Positions 10,199 through 21,071 of a DNA stretch of 64,000 nucleotides are shown piece by piece (within the stretch, counting starts at the first letter, position 1; every line of letters begins with the position of its first letter). The notes under the pieces were generated by a model. The model had not been told where the DNA came from. It searched no databases and saw only the letters and a list, made by a program, of their open reading frames with translations. A program made the translations under genes and the position numbers. Origin of the DNA: Acidobacteriota bacterium. Lineage in GTDB: Bacteria; Acidobacteriota; Terriglobia; Versatilivoradales; Versatilivoraceae. The stretch covers positions 1 through 64,000 of the forward strand of contig JAJDUG010000041.1 of NCBI GenBank assembly GCA_022826755.1, read 5' to 3'.

Positions 10199-11536
10199 AT
10201 GAGATATCTTTCGACCTCCTCGGAGCAGCAGGCCCACATGCTGAAGGCCCTGGGACTGCATTCAGCGGAGGACCTGCTCACCTCCATCCCGGAAACCATC
10301 CGTCTCCGCTCCCCTCTGGACCTTCCTCCCGCCCTGAGCGAACCTGAGCTGCTGGCTCGATTTGCCGAGCTGGAAGCGGGAAACGCGCCCCGAATTCTTT
10401 CCTTTCTGGGAGCCGGGGTGAACCAGCATTTCATTCCCCTGGTGATCGACAGCCTCTGTTCCCGGGGAGAGTTCCTGACCTCCTACACGCCCTACCAGGC
10501 CGAGATCAGCCAGGGGACCCTGCAGGCCGTCTTCGAGTTTCAAACCTTCATTTGCCAGCTCACGGGAATGGAGATCTCCAATGCTTCCATGTACGACGGC
10601 AGCTCGGCTCTGGCCGAGGGGGTCCTGATGGCAAGGCGCATCTCGCGTCGAAGGCGGGTTTTGGTGGCCGGGACGGTCCATCCCGAATACCGGGCGGTCG
10701 TGGACACGGTCACCCGTCACCAGGATTTGACCATTCAAACGGTGGACCATGGAGGAGACGGGCGCCTCGATCCGGCGGAGCTGGAGACCCGGCTGGGAGA
10801 GGATGTGGGCGCGCTGGTGGTGCAGTCGCCGAATTTTCTGGGCAACCTGGAATCGCTGGACGTCCTGGCCGATCTGTGCCGCCAAAAGGGCGTGTTGCTG
10901 GTGGTCAATATCGCGGAGTTGCTCTCGCTGGGGATCGTGCGATCTCCCGGATCGGCCGGGGCCGACATTGTGTGCGGCGAAGCTCAGTCCCTGGGAATTT
11001 CACCCGGTTTCGGCGGGCCCCACGTGGGTTTTCTTGCGACGAGAGAGAAGTTTGTCCGGAATTTGCCGGGCCGCCTGGTGGGTCAGACCGTGGACAGGCA
11101 CGGGCAACGGGGGTATGTGTTGACTCTCGCGACCCGGGAACAGCACATCCGTCGAGAAAAAGCCACCTCCAACATCTGCACCAACCAGAACCTGACGGCG
11201 CTGATGGTAACCCTGTTCTGTTCCCTGCTCGGTCGGAAGGGGCTCCGGGAGTTGGCCATCCAGAACGTCTCCAAAGTCCAGTACGGGCTTGCCGCCCTGA
11301 GAAAGCTTCCTGTCGAGATTCTGTTCGAGGGTCCACGATTCAATGAGTTCGTGCTCCGGCTGAACCGCCCTTACGAAGAGGTGGCGGAGAGATTTCATGC
11401 CGCCGGCGTGGTTCCCGGACTGCCCTTGGGGCAGTATGATCCCCGGCTTGGGAATGCCCTGCTGGTATCCATTACGGAGACCAAGAGTAAACAGGACATC
11501 GACCGCCTGGTGGAGCTGGTCAAGGCCGCGGCCTGA
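10199..11536 (+). CDS. gcvPA: Glycine dehydrogenase (decarboxylating) subunit 1
   Basis: This is the N-terminal half of the split P protein. Together with GcvPB it decarboxylates glycine and transfers the aminomethyl group to lipoyl-GcvH. The 445-residue length and MRYLSTSSEQQAHMLKALG start are typical, and the family segments YTPYQAEISQGTLQAVFEFQ, SMYDGSSALAEG and SPGFGGPHVGF are visible. As expected, this half lacks the PLP-binding lysine. The ATG abuts the gcvH stop codon; a GAGGAGG site lies inside the end of gcvH. Confidence 0.96.
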   Translation: MRYLSTSSEQQAHMLKALGLHSAEDLLTSIPETIRLRSPLDLPPALSEPELLARFAELEAGNAPRILSFLGAGVNQHFIPLVIDSLCSRGEFLTSYTPYQAEISQGTLQAVFEFQTFICQLTGMEISNASMYDGSSALAEGVLMARRISRRRRVLVAGTVHPEYRAVVDTVTRHQDLTIQTVDHGGDGRLDPAELETRLGEDVGALVVQSPNFLGNLESLDVLADLCRQKGVLLVVNIAELLSLGIVRSPGSAGADIVCGEAQSLGISPGFGGPHVGFLATREKFVRNLPGRLVGQTVDRHGQRGYVLTLATREQHIRREKATSNICTNQNLTALMVTLFCSLLGRKGLRELAIQNVSKVQYGLAALRKLPVEILFEGPRFNEFVLRLNRPYEEVAERFHAAGVVPGLPLGQYDPRLGNALLVSITETKSKQDIDRLVELVKAAA

Positions 11537-11578
11537 TGGCGGTCCATTGCTCCATTTCCTTTTCCCGATGAGCAACCC

Positions 11579-13084
11579 ATGAAGTTCACCAGAACCGGCA
11601 GACACCTCGCCCTGAACGAGGGGTTGATTTTCGAGCGGAGCGCCCCGGGAAGGACGGGATACGACCTTCCTCGCCTGGATGTTCCAGGGGTCGATCTTGG
11701 CGCCGCATTGGGAGCCGACAACCTGAGGGAGCCGATCCCGGGTTTTCCGGAGGTCAGCGAGGTGGACGTGGTGCGGCACTTCACCCGCCTCGCGAGCTGG
11801 AACTACAGCATCGATGCCGGCATGTATCCCCTGGGTTCCTGCACCATGAAGTACAACCCCCGCCTCAACGAGCGGGTCGCCGCCATGAAAGGGCTGGCCG
11901 AGGCCCATCCTCTGAGCCCCGAGTCGCTGGTGCAGGGCAGCCTGGAGGTTCTCAGGCTCCTGGCGGATTGCCTGGCCGAGATTAGCGGCATGGACGCGGT
12001 CAGCTTGCAGCCCCCAGCCGGAGCCTGCGGAGAGTTGACGGGCATCCTGATGATCCGTGCCTGTTTGAGCTCACGGGGGAATCCCCGGCGGAAGGTTCTG
12101 ATCCCCGACTCCGCCCACGGAACCAATCCCGCCAGCGCGGTCATAGCCGGATACGAGGTTCAGTCGCTGAAGTCGGATAGCCGTGGATGCATCGATCTCA
12201 ACGGGCTGGAACGGGCCATGAACGACGAGGTTGCGGCCCTGATGTTGACCAACCCCAATACGCTGGGCATCTTCGAGCAGGATATCGTGAGCATTGCCCG
12301 GATCGTGCACGACAGGGGGGGACTGGTCTACATGGATGGGGCCAACCTCAATGCCTTGATGGGGATTACCCGGCCGGGAAACTTTGGAGTGGATGTCCTC
12401 CACATCAATTTGCACAAGACCTTTTCCACGCCACACGGCGGCGGAGGTCCCGGGGCCGGACCCGTGGCGGTCAAGCAGGTGCTGGAACCGTTCCTGCCGG
12501 TCCCAACCGTGGAGCGGCGGGAAGACAGGCGTTACTATCTGAATTATGACCGCCCCGATTCCATCGGCAGGGTCAAGGCTTTCTATGGGAACTTCCTGAC
12601 CCTGGTGCGGGCGCTGGCCTATATCCTGGCCAACGGGGCCGAAGGGCTCAAGGAGGCCAGCCAGGTGGCCATTCTGAATGCCAACTACATCAAGCACCAT
12701 TTGCGCGATGTCTATGACCTGCCCTACGACGAACCCATACTTCACGAGGTAGTGTTCTCGAGCCGGCGGCAGACCCGGAACAACCTTACGGTGATGGATC
12801 TCGCCAAGCGCCTGATGGACTACGGCTTCCACCCACCCACCGTCGCTTTTCCCCTGGTGGTGCAGGGGGCCCTCATGATCGAGCCGTCCGAAACCGAGAG
12901 CCGGCAGGAACTGGATCAGTTTATTCACGCCATGAGGTGCATTGCCGAGGAGGCCGATAGCGATCCCGAACTCCTCAAACAGGCGCCCCATTCCACCCGA
13001 GTGAGCCGTCTGGATGAAGTCCGGGCTGCCCGAAAGCCGGTGCTGCGGTGGAAGCCGGACGAGGTGGGCGACCAGGATTCTTGA
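11579..13084 (+). CDS. gcvPB: Glycine dehydrogenase (decarboxylating) subunit 2
   Basis: This is the PLP-binding half of the split glycine decarboxylase. The Schiff-base Lys280 lies in INLHKTFSTPHGGGGPG. Other conserved segments are GMYPLGSCTMKYNPR, LQPPAGACGELTG, DSAHGTNPASA and FHPPTVAFPLVV. The 501 residues match the family. It follows gcvPA by 42 bases and closes the operon. After the stop come short repeats and then the groES control region, so the end of the transcript lies between about 13085 and 13210, where I see no strong hairpin. Confidence 0.96.
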   Translation: MKFTRTGRHLALNEGLIFERSAPGRTGYDLPRLDVPGVDLGAALGADNLREPIPGFPEVSEVDVVRHFTRLASWNYSIDAGMYPLGSCTMKYNPRLNERVAAMKGLAEAHPLSPESLVQGSLEVLRLLADCLAEISGMDAVSLQPPAGACGELTGILMIRACLSSRGNPRRKVLIPDSAHGTNPASAVIAGYEVQSLKSDSRGCIDLNGLERAMNDEVAALMLTNPNTLGIFEQDIVSIARIVHDRGGLVYMDGANLNALMGITRPGNFGVDVLHINLHKTFSTPHGGGGPGAGPVAVKQVLEPFLPVPTVERREDRRYYLNYDRPDSIGRVKAFYGNFLTLVRALAYILANGAEGLKEASQVAILNANYIKHHLRDVYDLPYDEPILHEVVFSSRRQTRNNLTVMDLAKRLMDYGFHPPTVAFPLVVQGALMIEPSETESRQELDQFIHAMRCIAEEADSDPELLKQAPHSTRVSRLDEVRAARKPVLRWKPDEVGDQDS

Positions 13085-13150
13085 GCCGAAACCACTGAAT
13101 TTCTGATTGCTGATTGATGAGTCACGGCAACGGACCGAGCCTCGATTCCA

Positions 13151-13177
13151 AAATCGACAATCGACAATCCGAAATCC
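13151..13177. repeat. Short ATCGACA-type intergenic repeat
   Basis: Two copies of AATCGACA in tandem followed by an AATCCGAAATCC variant form a low-complexity stretch between gcvPB and groES. It does not code for a supported protein. It resembles the other short-period intergenic repeats in this window in style but not in sequence. Confidence 0.5.
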
Positions 13178-13215
13178 ATCCCTGTTGGTTCGAGGCCGAA
13201 CCCGCCAGATTATCC

Positions 13216-13245
13216 TTGACAACCATGGAGCGGCCTCATTATAAA
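13216..13245 (+). promoter_or_regulatory. groESL promoter
   Basis: A perfect TTGACA (13216-13221) is followed after 18 bases by TATAAA (13240-13245); shifting one base gives TTATAA with 17-base spacing. Transcription would start around 13252, directly at the left edge of the CIRCE operator, the classic arrangement for HrcA control. Confidence 0.75.
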
Positions 13246-13254
13246 GAAAGGAAC

Positions 13255-13281
13255 TTGGCACTCAAGGAAACAGAGTGCTAA
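13255..13281 (+). promoter_or_regulatory. CIRCE operator (HrcA binding site)
   Basis: The sequence is TTGGCACTC, nine spacer bases, then GAGTGCTAA. It matches the CIRCE consensus TTAGCACTC-N9-GAGTGCTAA with one mismatch, in the third base of the left arm. It lies between the promoter and groES. In the known system the repressor HrcA binds here and is released on heat stress. No hrcA gene is in the window. Confidence 0.93.
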
Positions 13282-13321
13282 TAACTGCCCGTAAACTATT
13301 TATATTCAAGGAGAAAACCCT

Positions 13322-13615
13322 ATGAGTCTTAGACCCCTGCAGGATCGCATCCTAGTTCAGCGGACCGAGCCGGAGGAAACGGTCAGAGGTGGCCTGATCA
13401 TTCCGGATACAGCCAAGGAGAAGCCGCAGGAAGGCATCGTCAAGGCCGCCGGCAATGGCAAGGTTCTCGACAACGGCAAGCGATTGGAAATGACGCTGAA
13501 GGCCGGAGACCGCATCCTGTTCGGCAAGTATTCCGGCTCCGAGGTGACCCTGGACGGCGAGGAGTACCTCATCATGAAGGAGGAGGATGTCTTGGCGGTC
13601 ATGGAGTCCGAGTGA
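13322..13615 (+). CDS. groES: Co-chaperonin GroES
   Basis: GroES caps the GroEL cavity during ATP-driven protein folding. The 97-residue product starts MSLRPLQDRILVQR, has the mobile-loop region (about 17-32) including GGLIIPDTAKEKPQEG, and ends in the usual YLIMKEEDVLAVME. A strong AAGGAG site precedes the ATG. It is controlled by the CIRCE-regulated promoter upstream and is followed after 88 bases by groEL. Confidence 0.98.
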   Translation: MSLRPLQDRILVQRTEPEETVRGGLIIPDTAKEKPQEGIVKAAGNGKVLDNGKRLEMTLKAGDRILFGKYSGSEVTLDGEEYLIMKEEDVLAVMESE

Positions 13616-13685
13616 GGCCGGCTGAACCGATAGCGGTAATACGGCCTAAGCGCAAAAATTTCGGGCCTGCAGGCCCATTGGATGA

Positions 13686-15326
<1,641 letters not shown>

Positions 15327-15340
15327 CCCGCATTTTGGCT

Positions 15341-15395
15341 AAGAGGCGGTCGGTGCCGGGACTGCCGGCCGGACCGCCTCTTCTTTCTTTCTCTC
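15341..15395 (+). terminator. Intrinsic terminator of groESL
   Basis: An 11-bp perfect stem pairs AAGAGGCGGTC (15341-15351) with GACCGCCTCTT (15372-15382) and is followed by a T/C-rich tail. It begins 15 bases after the groEL stop. Confidence 0.85.
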
Positions 15396-15429
15396 CTAAC
15401 GCCCCGAGACACTTCCCCGTCCTTTTCTC

Positions 15430-15786
15430 ATGAAGTCCTTCACTCGAGCGCAATGGACGGTGGCCGGAATCGTACCGGCCAGTCTGGGACTCCTGCTGAT
15501 CCCTTTTTGCGGTATGGCCTTCGAGTGTGGCTGCACCTGGCTTTGGGTTGGTGCTGCCGCTCACTGCAACATCCATCAGCCGGGGCCGCCCGATTGTCCC
15601 TGGTGCGCCCATGGAGCCGTGGCGGGGACGGTGGCCACGCTGGGAATCGGCGCCTGCCAACTGTTGTTGGCTTTTCTGACCCTGAAAAGAACTGCCAGTC
15701 CCGTTCTGGCCTGTGTCGTCGGCGTGGCGGCCCTGCTTCCGGCCGGACTGTTTTTTGCCTGGTTGACGCGGCTGTTGGGGCTATAG
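15430..15786 (+). CDS. Small Cys-rich membrane protein of unknown function
   Basis: I do not assign a function. The 118-residue product has three hydrophobic stretches (about 10-29, 60-84 and 90-114), consistent with three membrane helices. Between the first and second lies a region rich in Cys, Trp and His: CGCTWLW, then HCNIH, then DCPWCAHG. This six-cysteine/histidine loop could bind metal or form disulfides outside the membrane. Codon use looks like the neighbours and the frame is clean, so I take it as real, although the ribosome site is weak. It lies alone between the groESL terminator and the Kbl-like gene. Confidence 0.7.
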   Translation: MKSFTRAQWTVAGIVPASLGLLLIPFCGMAFECGCTWLWVGAAAHCNIHQPGPPDCPWCAHGAVAGTVATLGIGACQLLLAFLTLKRTASPVLACVVGVAALLPAGLFFAWLTRLLGL

Positions 15787-15865
15787 TTTGCCTGTGTAAT
15801 GATTCGCTGAAGTTTCCGGACCCTTGTTAGCCCGAGTTCGAAGCCTCCGAGGTGGAACAGTCAGC

Positions 15866-17056
15866 ATGGCGACTCTTCTGGATGAGTTTTTGGTTGGAGA
15901 GCTGGAAACGTTAAGAAGCAGGAAGCTCTACCGGGATCTCAAGGTTCTGGAAGGACAACAACTGCCACAGGCTCAGTTTGATGGAAGGTCTGTGGTGAAC
16001 CTTTCCTCCAACAACTACCTGGGCCTGAACACTCATCCCCGCCTGGTTGAAGCCTCGGCCCGCGCCCTGCAGCAGTTCGGCGTGGGGTCGGGCGCGGTGC
16101 GAACCATCGCCGGGACCATGCGGATTCACATGGAGCTGGAAGAAAAGATTGCGCGGTTCAAGCAGGTGGAGGCCAGCGTGGTCTTTCAATCGGGCTTTAC
16201 CGCCAACGCCGGCACGGTGTCGTCGATACTGGGCAAGGGCGACCTGATCATCTCGGACGAGCTCAACCATGCCAGCATCATCGATGGCTGCCGGCTGTCG
16301 CGCGCTCGGATCCGGGTTTATCCCCACAAGGATACCCGGGCGCTGGAAGACATCCTTGCCGAGGTTCAGTCGCTCCCCGGCAGAAAGCTGGTGGTCACCG
16401 ACGGCGTATTCTCGATGGATGGCGATGTGGCGCCGCTCCCCCGGATCGTGGAACTGGCGGAAAAATACGGCGCCATCATGATGGTGGACGATGCGCACGC
16501 CAGCGGGGTCATGGGCGAATGCGGGCGCGGCACGGTGGACCACTTCGGTTTGCACGGCCGGGTGGATATTCAGGTGGGGACGCTTTCCAAGGCGGTGGGG
16601 TCTCTGGGCGGATACGTCTGCGGGAGTCGCGCACTGATCGAGTACCTCTACCATCGCGCCCGGCCTTTTCTTTTTTCCACCTCTCATCCTCCGGCGGTGG
16701 CGGCCTCCTGCCTGGCGGCCTTCGAGGTCCTGGAAGAGGAGCCCGCCCTCATCGAGAATTTGTGGGAGAACACTCGGTTCTTCAAGGCGGGCCTGGCTCG
16801 CCTGGGATTCGACACCGGCGCCAGCGAAACACCCATCACCCCCATTATCGTCGGCCAGGGAGAGCTGGCCATGAAGTTCTCGGACCAGCTCTTCGAGGAG
16901 GGAGTGTTTGCTCAGGGCATCGGTTATCCCACCGTGCCGGAGGAAAAGTCTCGCATCCGCACCATAGTGACCGCCACCCATACCCGGGAACAGTTGGAAT
17001 TCGCCCTGGAGGTTCTCGCCAGGGTCGGCCGCCGGCTGGGGATCATCTCCGGGTAG
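15866..17056 (+). CDS. kbl: Kbl/BioF-like PLP-dependent acyltransferase (probable glycine C-acetyltransferase)
   Basis: This belongs to the alpha-oxoamine synthase family, which condenses an amino acid with an acyl-CoA. The 396-residue product has [40 protein letters not shown] and the PLP lysine Lys242 in [13 protein letters not shown]. The best guess is 2-amino-3-ketobutyrate CoA ligase (glycine C-acetyltransferase, threonine breakdown). No threonine dehydrogenase is adjacent, so 8-amino-7-oxononanoate synthase (biotin) or another family member cannot be excluded. The start used has a GAGGTGG site upstream; an earlier in-frame start would add 14 residues outside the family alignment. Confidence 0.82.
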   Translation: MATLLDEFLVGELETLRSRKLYRDLKVLEGQQLPQAQFDGRSVVNLSSNNYLGLNTHPRLVEASARALQQFGVGSGAVRTIAGTMRIHMELEEKIARFKQVEASVVFQSGFTANAGTVSSILGKGDLIISDELNHASIIDGCRLSRARIRVYPHKDTRALEDILAEVQSLPGRKLVVTDGVFSMDGDVAPLPRIVELAEKYGAIMMVDDAHASGVMGECGRGTVDHFGLHGRVDIQVGTLSKAVGSLGGYVCGSRALIEYLYHRARPFLFSTSHPPAVAASCLAAFEVLEEEPALIENLWENTRFFKAGLARLGFDTGASETPITPIIVGQGELAMKFSDQLFEEGVFAQGIGYPTVPEEKSRIRTIVTATHTREQLEFALEVLARVGRRLGIISG

Positions 17057-17058
17057 CA

Positions 17059-17420
17059 GCGCCCCCGCCCCAGAGGACGGGGCGGATCATACGAGGGTGA
17101 AACCGGGGGGCGTTGATAAAGACGAACCACGAATGAACACGAATAGGCACGAATAGGAATGGATCTCTTTCGGTTTTTCTTCGTGGCCTATCGGCAACCA
17201 GGACCCTGTCCGGTTGATCCGGTTATCTGCCAATTGAACATGGATACACAGGATGCACAGGATTAACAGGACGAGACGCTGTAACACGGGAAGCTGACTG
17301 GCTGCGTTTTCCCTCACCAGAACCCAAGGGGCGTTCCCTTTGAGAGGATCATGAACATTGTCTTTCTTCGTGTGTCTTCGTCGTCCTTCGTGTGCCTTCG
17401 TGGATAACTCTTTTTACTCC
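17059..17420. repeat. Composite intergenic repeat, copy B
   Basis: This gene-free stretch of nearly 500 bases begins with a CG-rich hairpin block (CCGCCCC ... GGGGCGG, 17065-17085) followed by GAGGGTGAAAC. Next comes a 10-bp-period block of CACGAAT units from 17121, a 9-bp-period GGATACACA block near 17240-17270, a spacer of about 95 bases and four decamers at 17366-17405 (CTTCGTGTGT, CTTCGTCGTC, CTTCGTGTGC, CTTCGTGGAT). From about 17240 to 17412 it is nearly identical to 53371-53544 in copy E. Confidence 0.88.
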
Positions 17421-17538
17421 GTCGCATGCAGCTCGAAACCGGTATTTTTTAGACAAGCCGTGGCCAGGTTGCTTCCCTGCCCTCCGCCGATCCAGTCGTT
17501 GCTGCGGACAGGTCGGCATCCGTGAAGAAAGGAACGCC

Positions 17539-18732
17539 ATGAAAGAGTTCAATCCCCCGCAGCGCATCCTGATGGGCCCCGGTCCCAGTGACGTGGACTC
17601 CCGTGTGCTCAGGGCCCTTTCGGCCCCGCTGGTGGGTCACTTGGATCCCGCGTTCCTGGAGGTCATGGATGATATCCAGCAGTTGCTGCGGATGGTGTTT
17701 GAAACCGGGAATCGCTTGACCATTCCCATTTCCGCCACCGGAAGCGCGGGAATGGAGGCCGCTTTCGTGAACCTGGTCGAGCCCGGAGACCCGGTGGTGG
17801 TGTGTGTGAACGGAGTATTCGGCGAGCGGATGAGCGATATCGTCACCCGCTGCGGCGGGAAGCTGACCCGGGTGGAAGCCGAATGGGGTCGCGGCCTCGA
17901 CATGGAGGAGGTCCGACAAGCCTTGCGTCGAACCCGTCCCCGGATCCTGGCGGCTGTCCAGGCGGAAACCTCCACCGGAGTATTGACCCCACCGGCCCGG
18001 TTGAGGGAAGTGTTGGCGGAATTCCCGGAAACGCTGCTGCTGTTGGACTGTGTTACCTCACTGGGCGGTCATCCGGTGGGCATCGATCAACATGGGGTCG
18101 ATTTCGCCTACAGCGGGACCCAGAAGTGCTTGAGCTGCCCTCCTGGACTGGCCCCCATAACGGTCTCGGAGAGGGCCGTGGAGAAGATTCGCCAGAGGAA
18201 AACCAAGGTGCAGAGTTGGTATCTGGATCTGACCATGGTTGAAAAGTACTGGGGTGACGACCGCACCTACCACCACACGGCTCCGATTTCCATGAACTAC
18301 GGGCTCCGGGAGTCCCTGCGCCTGGTTGTCGAGGAAGGACTCGGGAACCGCTTTGAGCGCCACCGCTTGAATCATCGGGCGCTGGTGGCCGGCGTGGAGG
18401 CCATGGGGTTGGAGATGCTGGTTCAACCGGAAGATCGGCTTTGGGTTCTGAATACGGTCCGGGTGCCCGATGGAATTTCAGATGCCGCCGTGCGGTCCCG
18501 GCTGCTGAGGGATTTCGGCATCGAGATCGGCGGAGGGTTGGGACCGTTGAAAGACAGGATCTGGCGAGTGGGGCTGATGGGCACGTCATCCCATGAGAAC
18601 AACGTGCTGATGTTGTTGAATGCCCTGGAACGCATTCTCAGGCAGGATGGGTTCCAACTGGCCCCGGGCAGCGGCGTGGAGGCGGCTTCGGCGGTCTTCG
18701 ACCGGAATGAGTCAGCCGAATGTTCAGGTTAA
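17539..18732 (+). CDS. Class V aminotransferase, alanine--glyoxylate aminotransferase family
   Basis: This PLP enzyme most likely transfers an amino group from alanine or serine to glyoxylate or a related keto acid. The 397-residue product begins with the family hallmark [13 protein letters not shown] and has [15 protein letters not shown]. The PLP lysine Lys196 sits in [15 protein letters not shown] and the conserved C-terminus contains [18 protein letters not shown]. Substrate choice (alanine-glyoxylate, serine-glyoxylate or serine-pyruvate) is not settled by sequence. Together with Kbl and the glycine cleavage genes it suggests active glycine metabolism. An AAAGGAA site precedes the ATG. 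Confidence 0.88.
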   Translation: MKEFNPPQRILMGPGPSDVDSRVLRALSAPLVGHLDPAFLEVMDDIQQLLRMVFETGNRLTIPISATGSAGMEAAFVNLVEPGDPVVVCVNGVFGERMSDIVTRCGGKLTRVEAEWGRGLDMEEVRQALRRTRPRILAAVQAETSTGVLTPPARLREVLAEFPETLLLLDCVTSLGGHPVGIDQHGVDFAYSGTQKCLSCPPGLAPITVSERAVEKIRQRKTKVQSWYLDLTMVEKYWGDDRTYHHTAPISMNYGLRESLRLVVEEGLGNRFERHRLNHRALVAGVEAMGLEMLVQPEDRLWVLNTVRVPDGISDAAVRSRLLRDFGIEIGGGLGPLKDRIWRVGLMGTSSHENNVLMLLNALERILRQDGFQLAPGSGVEAASAVFDRNESAECSG

Positions 18733-18751
18733 CCCTTGTGTTTCAGGCAGG

Positions 18752-20422
18752 TCAGTCGCCTGCCGGGCCCCGGAGAGTCAGCCTTCCGAAGACACTCGGG
18801 TCCAGTGGAGGCCGCCGGCCCGCCTCTCCCACCTCCCAGACGACCAGGTAGACCAGTTTCAGGATGTTCTCCAGCTTGCTGAAGTTGATCTTGTCGGCGG
18901 TATCCGTGGCCCGATGATAGTCGGGATGGAAGCCGGTGAACAGGAACAGCGCGGGAATGCCCTGCATCAAGAAAGGCCAATGATCGCTGCGGCGCATCAA
19001 CTCCATGGTTTTGGATTCCGAGGGAAATCTCAGGTCCAGTCCGGCAGTGGCGTTGCTGCGCTCAATGAATTCCCGCAGCATGGGCGAAATCGATGCTCCC
19101 AGGACGTTCAGTGAGTTTCGGTTGTCCTTTTCACGTTGGCGCGGGAGGTCGCCGATGAGATCGGCCGCGTGTTGGGCGTTCCGGCCGATCATGTCCATCT
19201 GGAACATGGCCACCGTCTGTTGGAGCGGCACAGGAGGCTGCGCCACGTAACGCCGAGAGCCCAGCAATCCGATTTCTTCCGCCCCCCATGCCGCCAGCAG
19301 AATGCTTCTCCCGGGTTTGGCCGGGTTCGCTCGAAAGGCGTCCGAGAGCTCAAGCAGCGCCGTGGTTCCGGAAGCGTTGTCGTCGGCCCCCAGGAAGATC
19401 CTGCCCTCTTCATCCACACCCATATGGTCGTGATGGGCTCCCAGGATGACGAACTCGTCCTTGAGGACAGGGTCCGATCCCGGGATATGCCCCACCACGT
19501 TGTACCCCTGAAACTGTCGCGTCCGATAGGCGACTTGCATTCGCACCTGCCCTTGGAGAGAAAAGCTCTGCGGGCGGCCTGTCTCGTCGATTCGGTCCAG
19601 CAACTTCCTGAGGGATTCGGGCGGGTTTTCAGCCCCGGCTGCAAGCCGGAGCAGACGCTGTCCGGCTGCAAACGGCATTCTCACCACCGGAATAGAGAGG
19701 CCGTCCAGCCGGTCCGTCCGGTATGCCCTGGCATGGCGAAAGTTGGAGCCTGGAGAATAGAGCCTCTCCCCCGGTTTCAGGATGAGCACCACGCCGGAAG
19801 CCCCCATGGCCGCGGCCTGCAGGGATTTCTCCACGGGATCGGAGTGATCGGTCGGTCCAATTCGGCGGAAGGCAGGGTCCTGAGGGACGCCGCTGAGCAT
19901 GATGGCGACCTTGTCCCCAAGGTCGATCCCCTTGTAGTCGTCATAGTCAAGACCGGGCAGCCTCAGCCCGTAGCCCACGAAGACGGCTTGCCTGGGCTGA
20001 ATCGATGCATCCGGCCCCCAGGAAGCCGGCAAAAAATCCTCGCCGCTCTCAAGGGAAACCAGCGATCCGTCAGCCCTTGCGATCTCGAAAAGGCCGGACC
20101 CTCGAGGAAGAGCCTGGGTGATTCCGAAGGAGTGGATGAAATCGGTGGAATCCGGCGCCGGGAGCAGTCCATTGCCCTCGAAGACACTGGCGATGTAGGC
20201 CGCAGTGAGCTCGGCCTCGGCACTGCCGGTGGCCCGGCCCTTGAAATGGGAGGAGGCCAGAAACTTCAGCCTGGCCCGAATGCGTTCCTGCCGAATGGAC
20301 TCCAATCCGACGGATACTTTTTCCAGGGAGACTGCCTCGAGTCGGCAGGGTAGCAGGAGCCCCACTACGAGGCCGGTCAGCAGCAATCGGGACCAGGTGG
20401 CGTAGCCTGATTCGATTTTCAT
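18752..20422 (-). CDS. Secreted M28-family zinc aminopeptidase with PA domain
   Basis: The 556-residue protein has an N-terminal signal sequence (hydrophobic LLLTGLVVGLLLPC near 13-26) and a protease-associated region around 120-270. The M28 catalytic domain from about 320 keeps all metal-binding motifs: GAHHDHMG, GADDNASGT, WGAEEIGLLGS, DMIGR and the late FHPDYHRATDT histidine. It should cleave N-terminal residues from peptides in the periplasm or outside the cell. It converges with the aminotransferase gene 19 bases away and lies upstream of nothing on its own strand, so it is probably monocistronic. Confidence 0.9.
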   Translation of the reverse strand: MKIESGYATWSRLLLTGLVVGLLLPCRLEAVSLEKVSVGLESIRQERIRARLKFLASSHFKGRATGSAEAELTAAYIASVFEGNGLLPAPDSTDFIHSFGITQALPRGSGLFEIARADGSLVSLESGEDFLPASWGPDASIQPRQAVFVGYGLRLPGLDYDDYKGIDLGDKVAIMLSGVPQDPAFRRIGPTDHSDPVEKSLQAAAMGASGVVLILKPGERLYSPGSNFRHARAYRTDRLDGLSIPVVRMPFAAGQRLLRLAAGAENPPESLRKLLDRIDETGRPQSFSLQGQVRMQVAYRTRQFQGYNVVGHIPGSDPVLKDEFVILGAHHDHMGVDEEGRIFLGADDNASGTTALLELSDAFRANPAKPGRSILLAAWGAEEIGLLGSRRYVAQPPVPLQQTVAMFQMDMIGRNAQHAADLIGDLPRQREKDNRNSLNVLGASISPMLREFIERSNATAGLDLRFPSESKTMELMRRSDHWPFLMQGIPALFLFTGFHPDYHRATDTADKINFSKLENILKLVYLVVWEVGEAGRRPPLDPSVFGRLTLRGPAGD

Positions 20423-20454
20423 GGCGCCCTCCCGTTCTCCCGGGATCGGTCCAG

Positions 20455-21063
20455 CTAGGACGGAGTCCTTCGCGGCTGGATCCAGCGTTGGTAGGCTTCC
20501 GGGGTGTCTACGTCGATAAGGATCTCATCCGAGTCCCATTCCAGGTGGCAGATTCGTTGGCTATGCCGCCTGACCACGGCAACGGCCCCTTGGTCCGGAC
20601 TGGCAGACAGCAGTTCGGGGAAGAGGTCCCTGGCGAACAGGACCGGATGTCCCCGCCTCCTCTGAAAGGAAGGAATCACAATGGGATGACCACCCTGGCT
20701 GAAGCAGTCCAGCAGCGCGTCGATCAGGGTGGGGTCGACCAGCGGATGGTCGACCAGGAAAAGCATCAATCCGTCGCAGGCCTCCGGATCGAGAGCCCGG
20801 ATGCCGGCTTGCAGAGAGGAAAGTTGTCCTTCCCGGTAGCGGGAGTTGATGACGGTTGCCGGCTCCAGGTCCGGCAGACGGTCCAGGATGGCTTCGGGCC
20901 GATGGCCCAGCACGATCTTCAGGTCGACCAGCCGGGAGCCCCGGACCTGGTGGACGATATGCTCCAGGAAGGTGGTGCCGAAGATCGGCAGCAAGGCCTT
21001 GGGGCGTCCCATGCGCTGCGACCGACCCGCGGCCAGGATGACGCCGCTGACCCGTTTGTCCAT
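20455..21063 (-). CDS. MobA/MocA-like nucleotidyltransferase
   Basis: The 202-residue product opens with VSGVILAAGRSQRMGRPKALLP, the nucleotide-binding signature of MobA-type NTP transferases. The GxRM(G)xPK form and the later LFLVDHPLVDP match the MocA/CTP:molybdopterin cytidylyltransferase branch. Likely it adds CMP or GMP to molybdopterin, but related sugar and lipid nucleotidyltransferases share this fold. The frame is open upstream through the pheA gene; I start at MDKRVSG because it is the family N-terminus. It begins 8 bases after the prephenate dehydratase stop and is probably co-transcribed with it, which is not an obvious functional pairing. Confidence 0.8.
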   Translation of the reverse strand: MDKRVSGVILAAGRSQRMGRPKALLPIFGTTFLEHIVHQVRGSRLVDLKIVLGHRPEAILDRLPDLEPATVINSRYREGQLSSLQAGIRALDPEACDGLMLFLVDHPLVDPTLIDALLDCFSQGGHPIVIPSFQRRRGHPVLFARDLFPELLSASPDQGAVAVVRRHSQRICHLEWDSDEILIDVDTPEAYQRWIQPRRTPS

Positions 21064-21071
21064 AGGAGTCG

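Noticed and set aside
17349-17567. Small proteins encoded by the decamer repeats (STKTHEG/RRTTK-type peptides)
   Set aside because: The same low-complexity peptides arise at each repeat copy from the CTTCGTG array read on the minus strand; there are no ribosome sites and no conservation outside the array.
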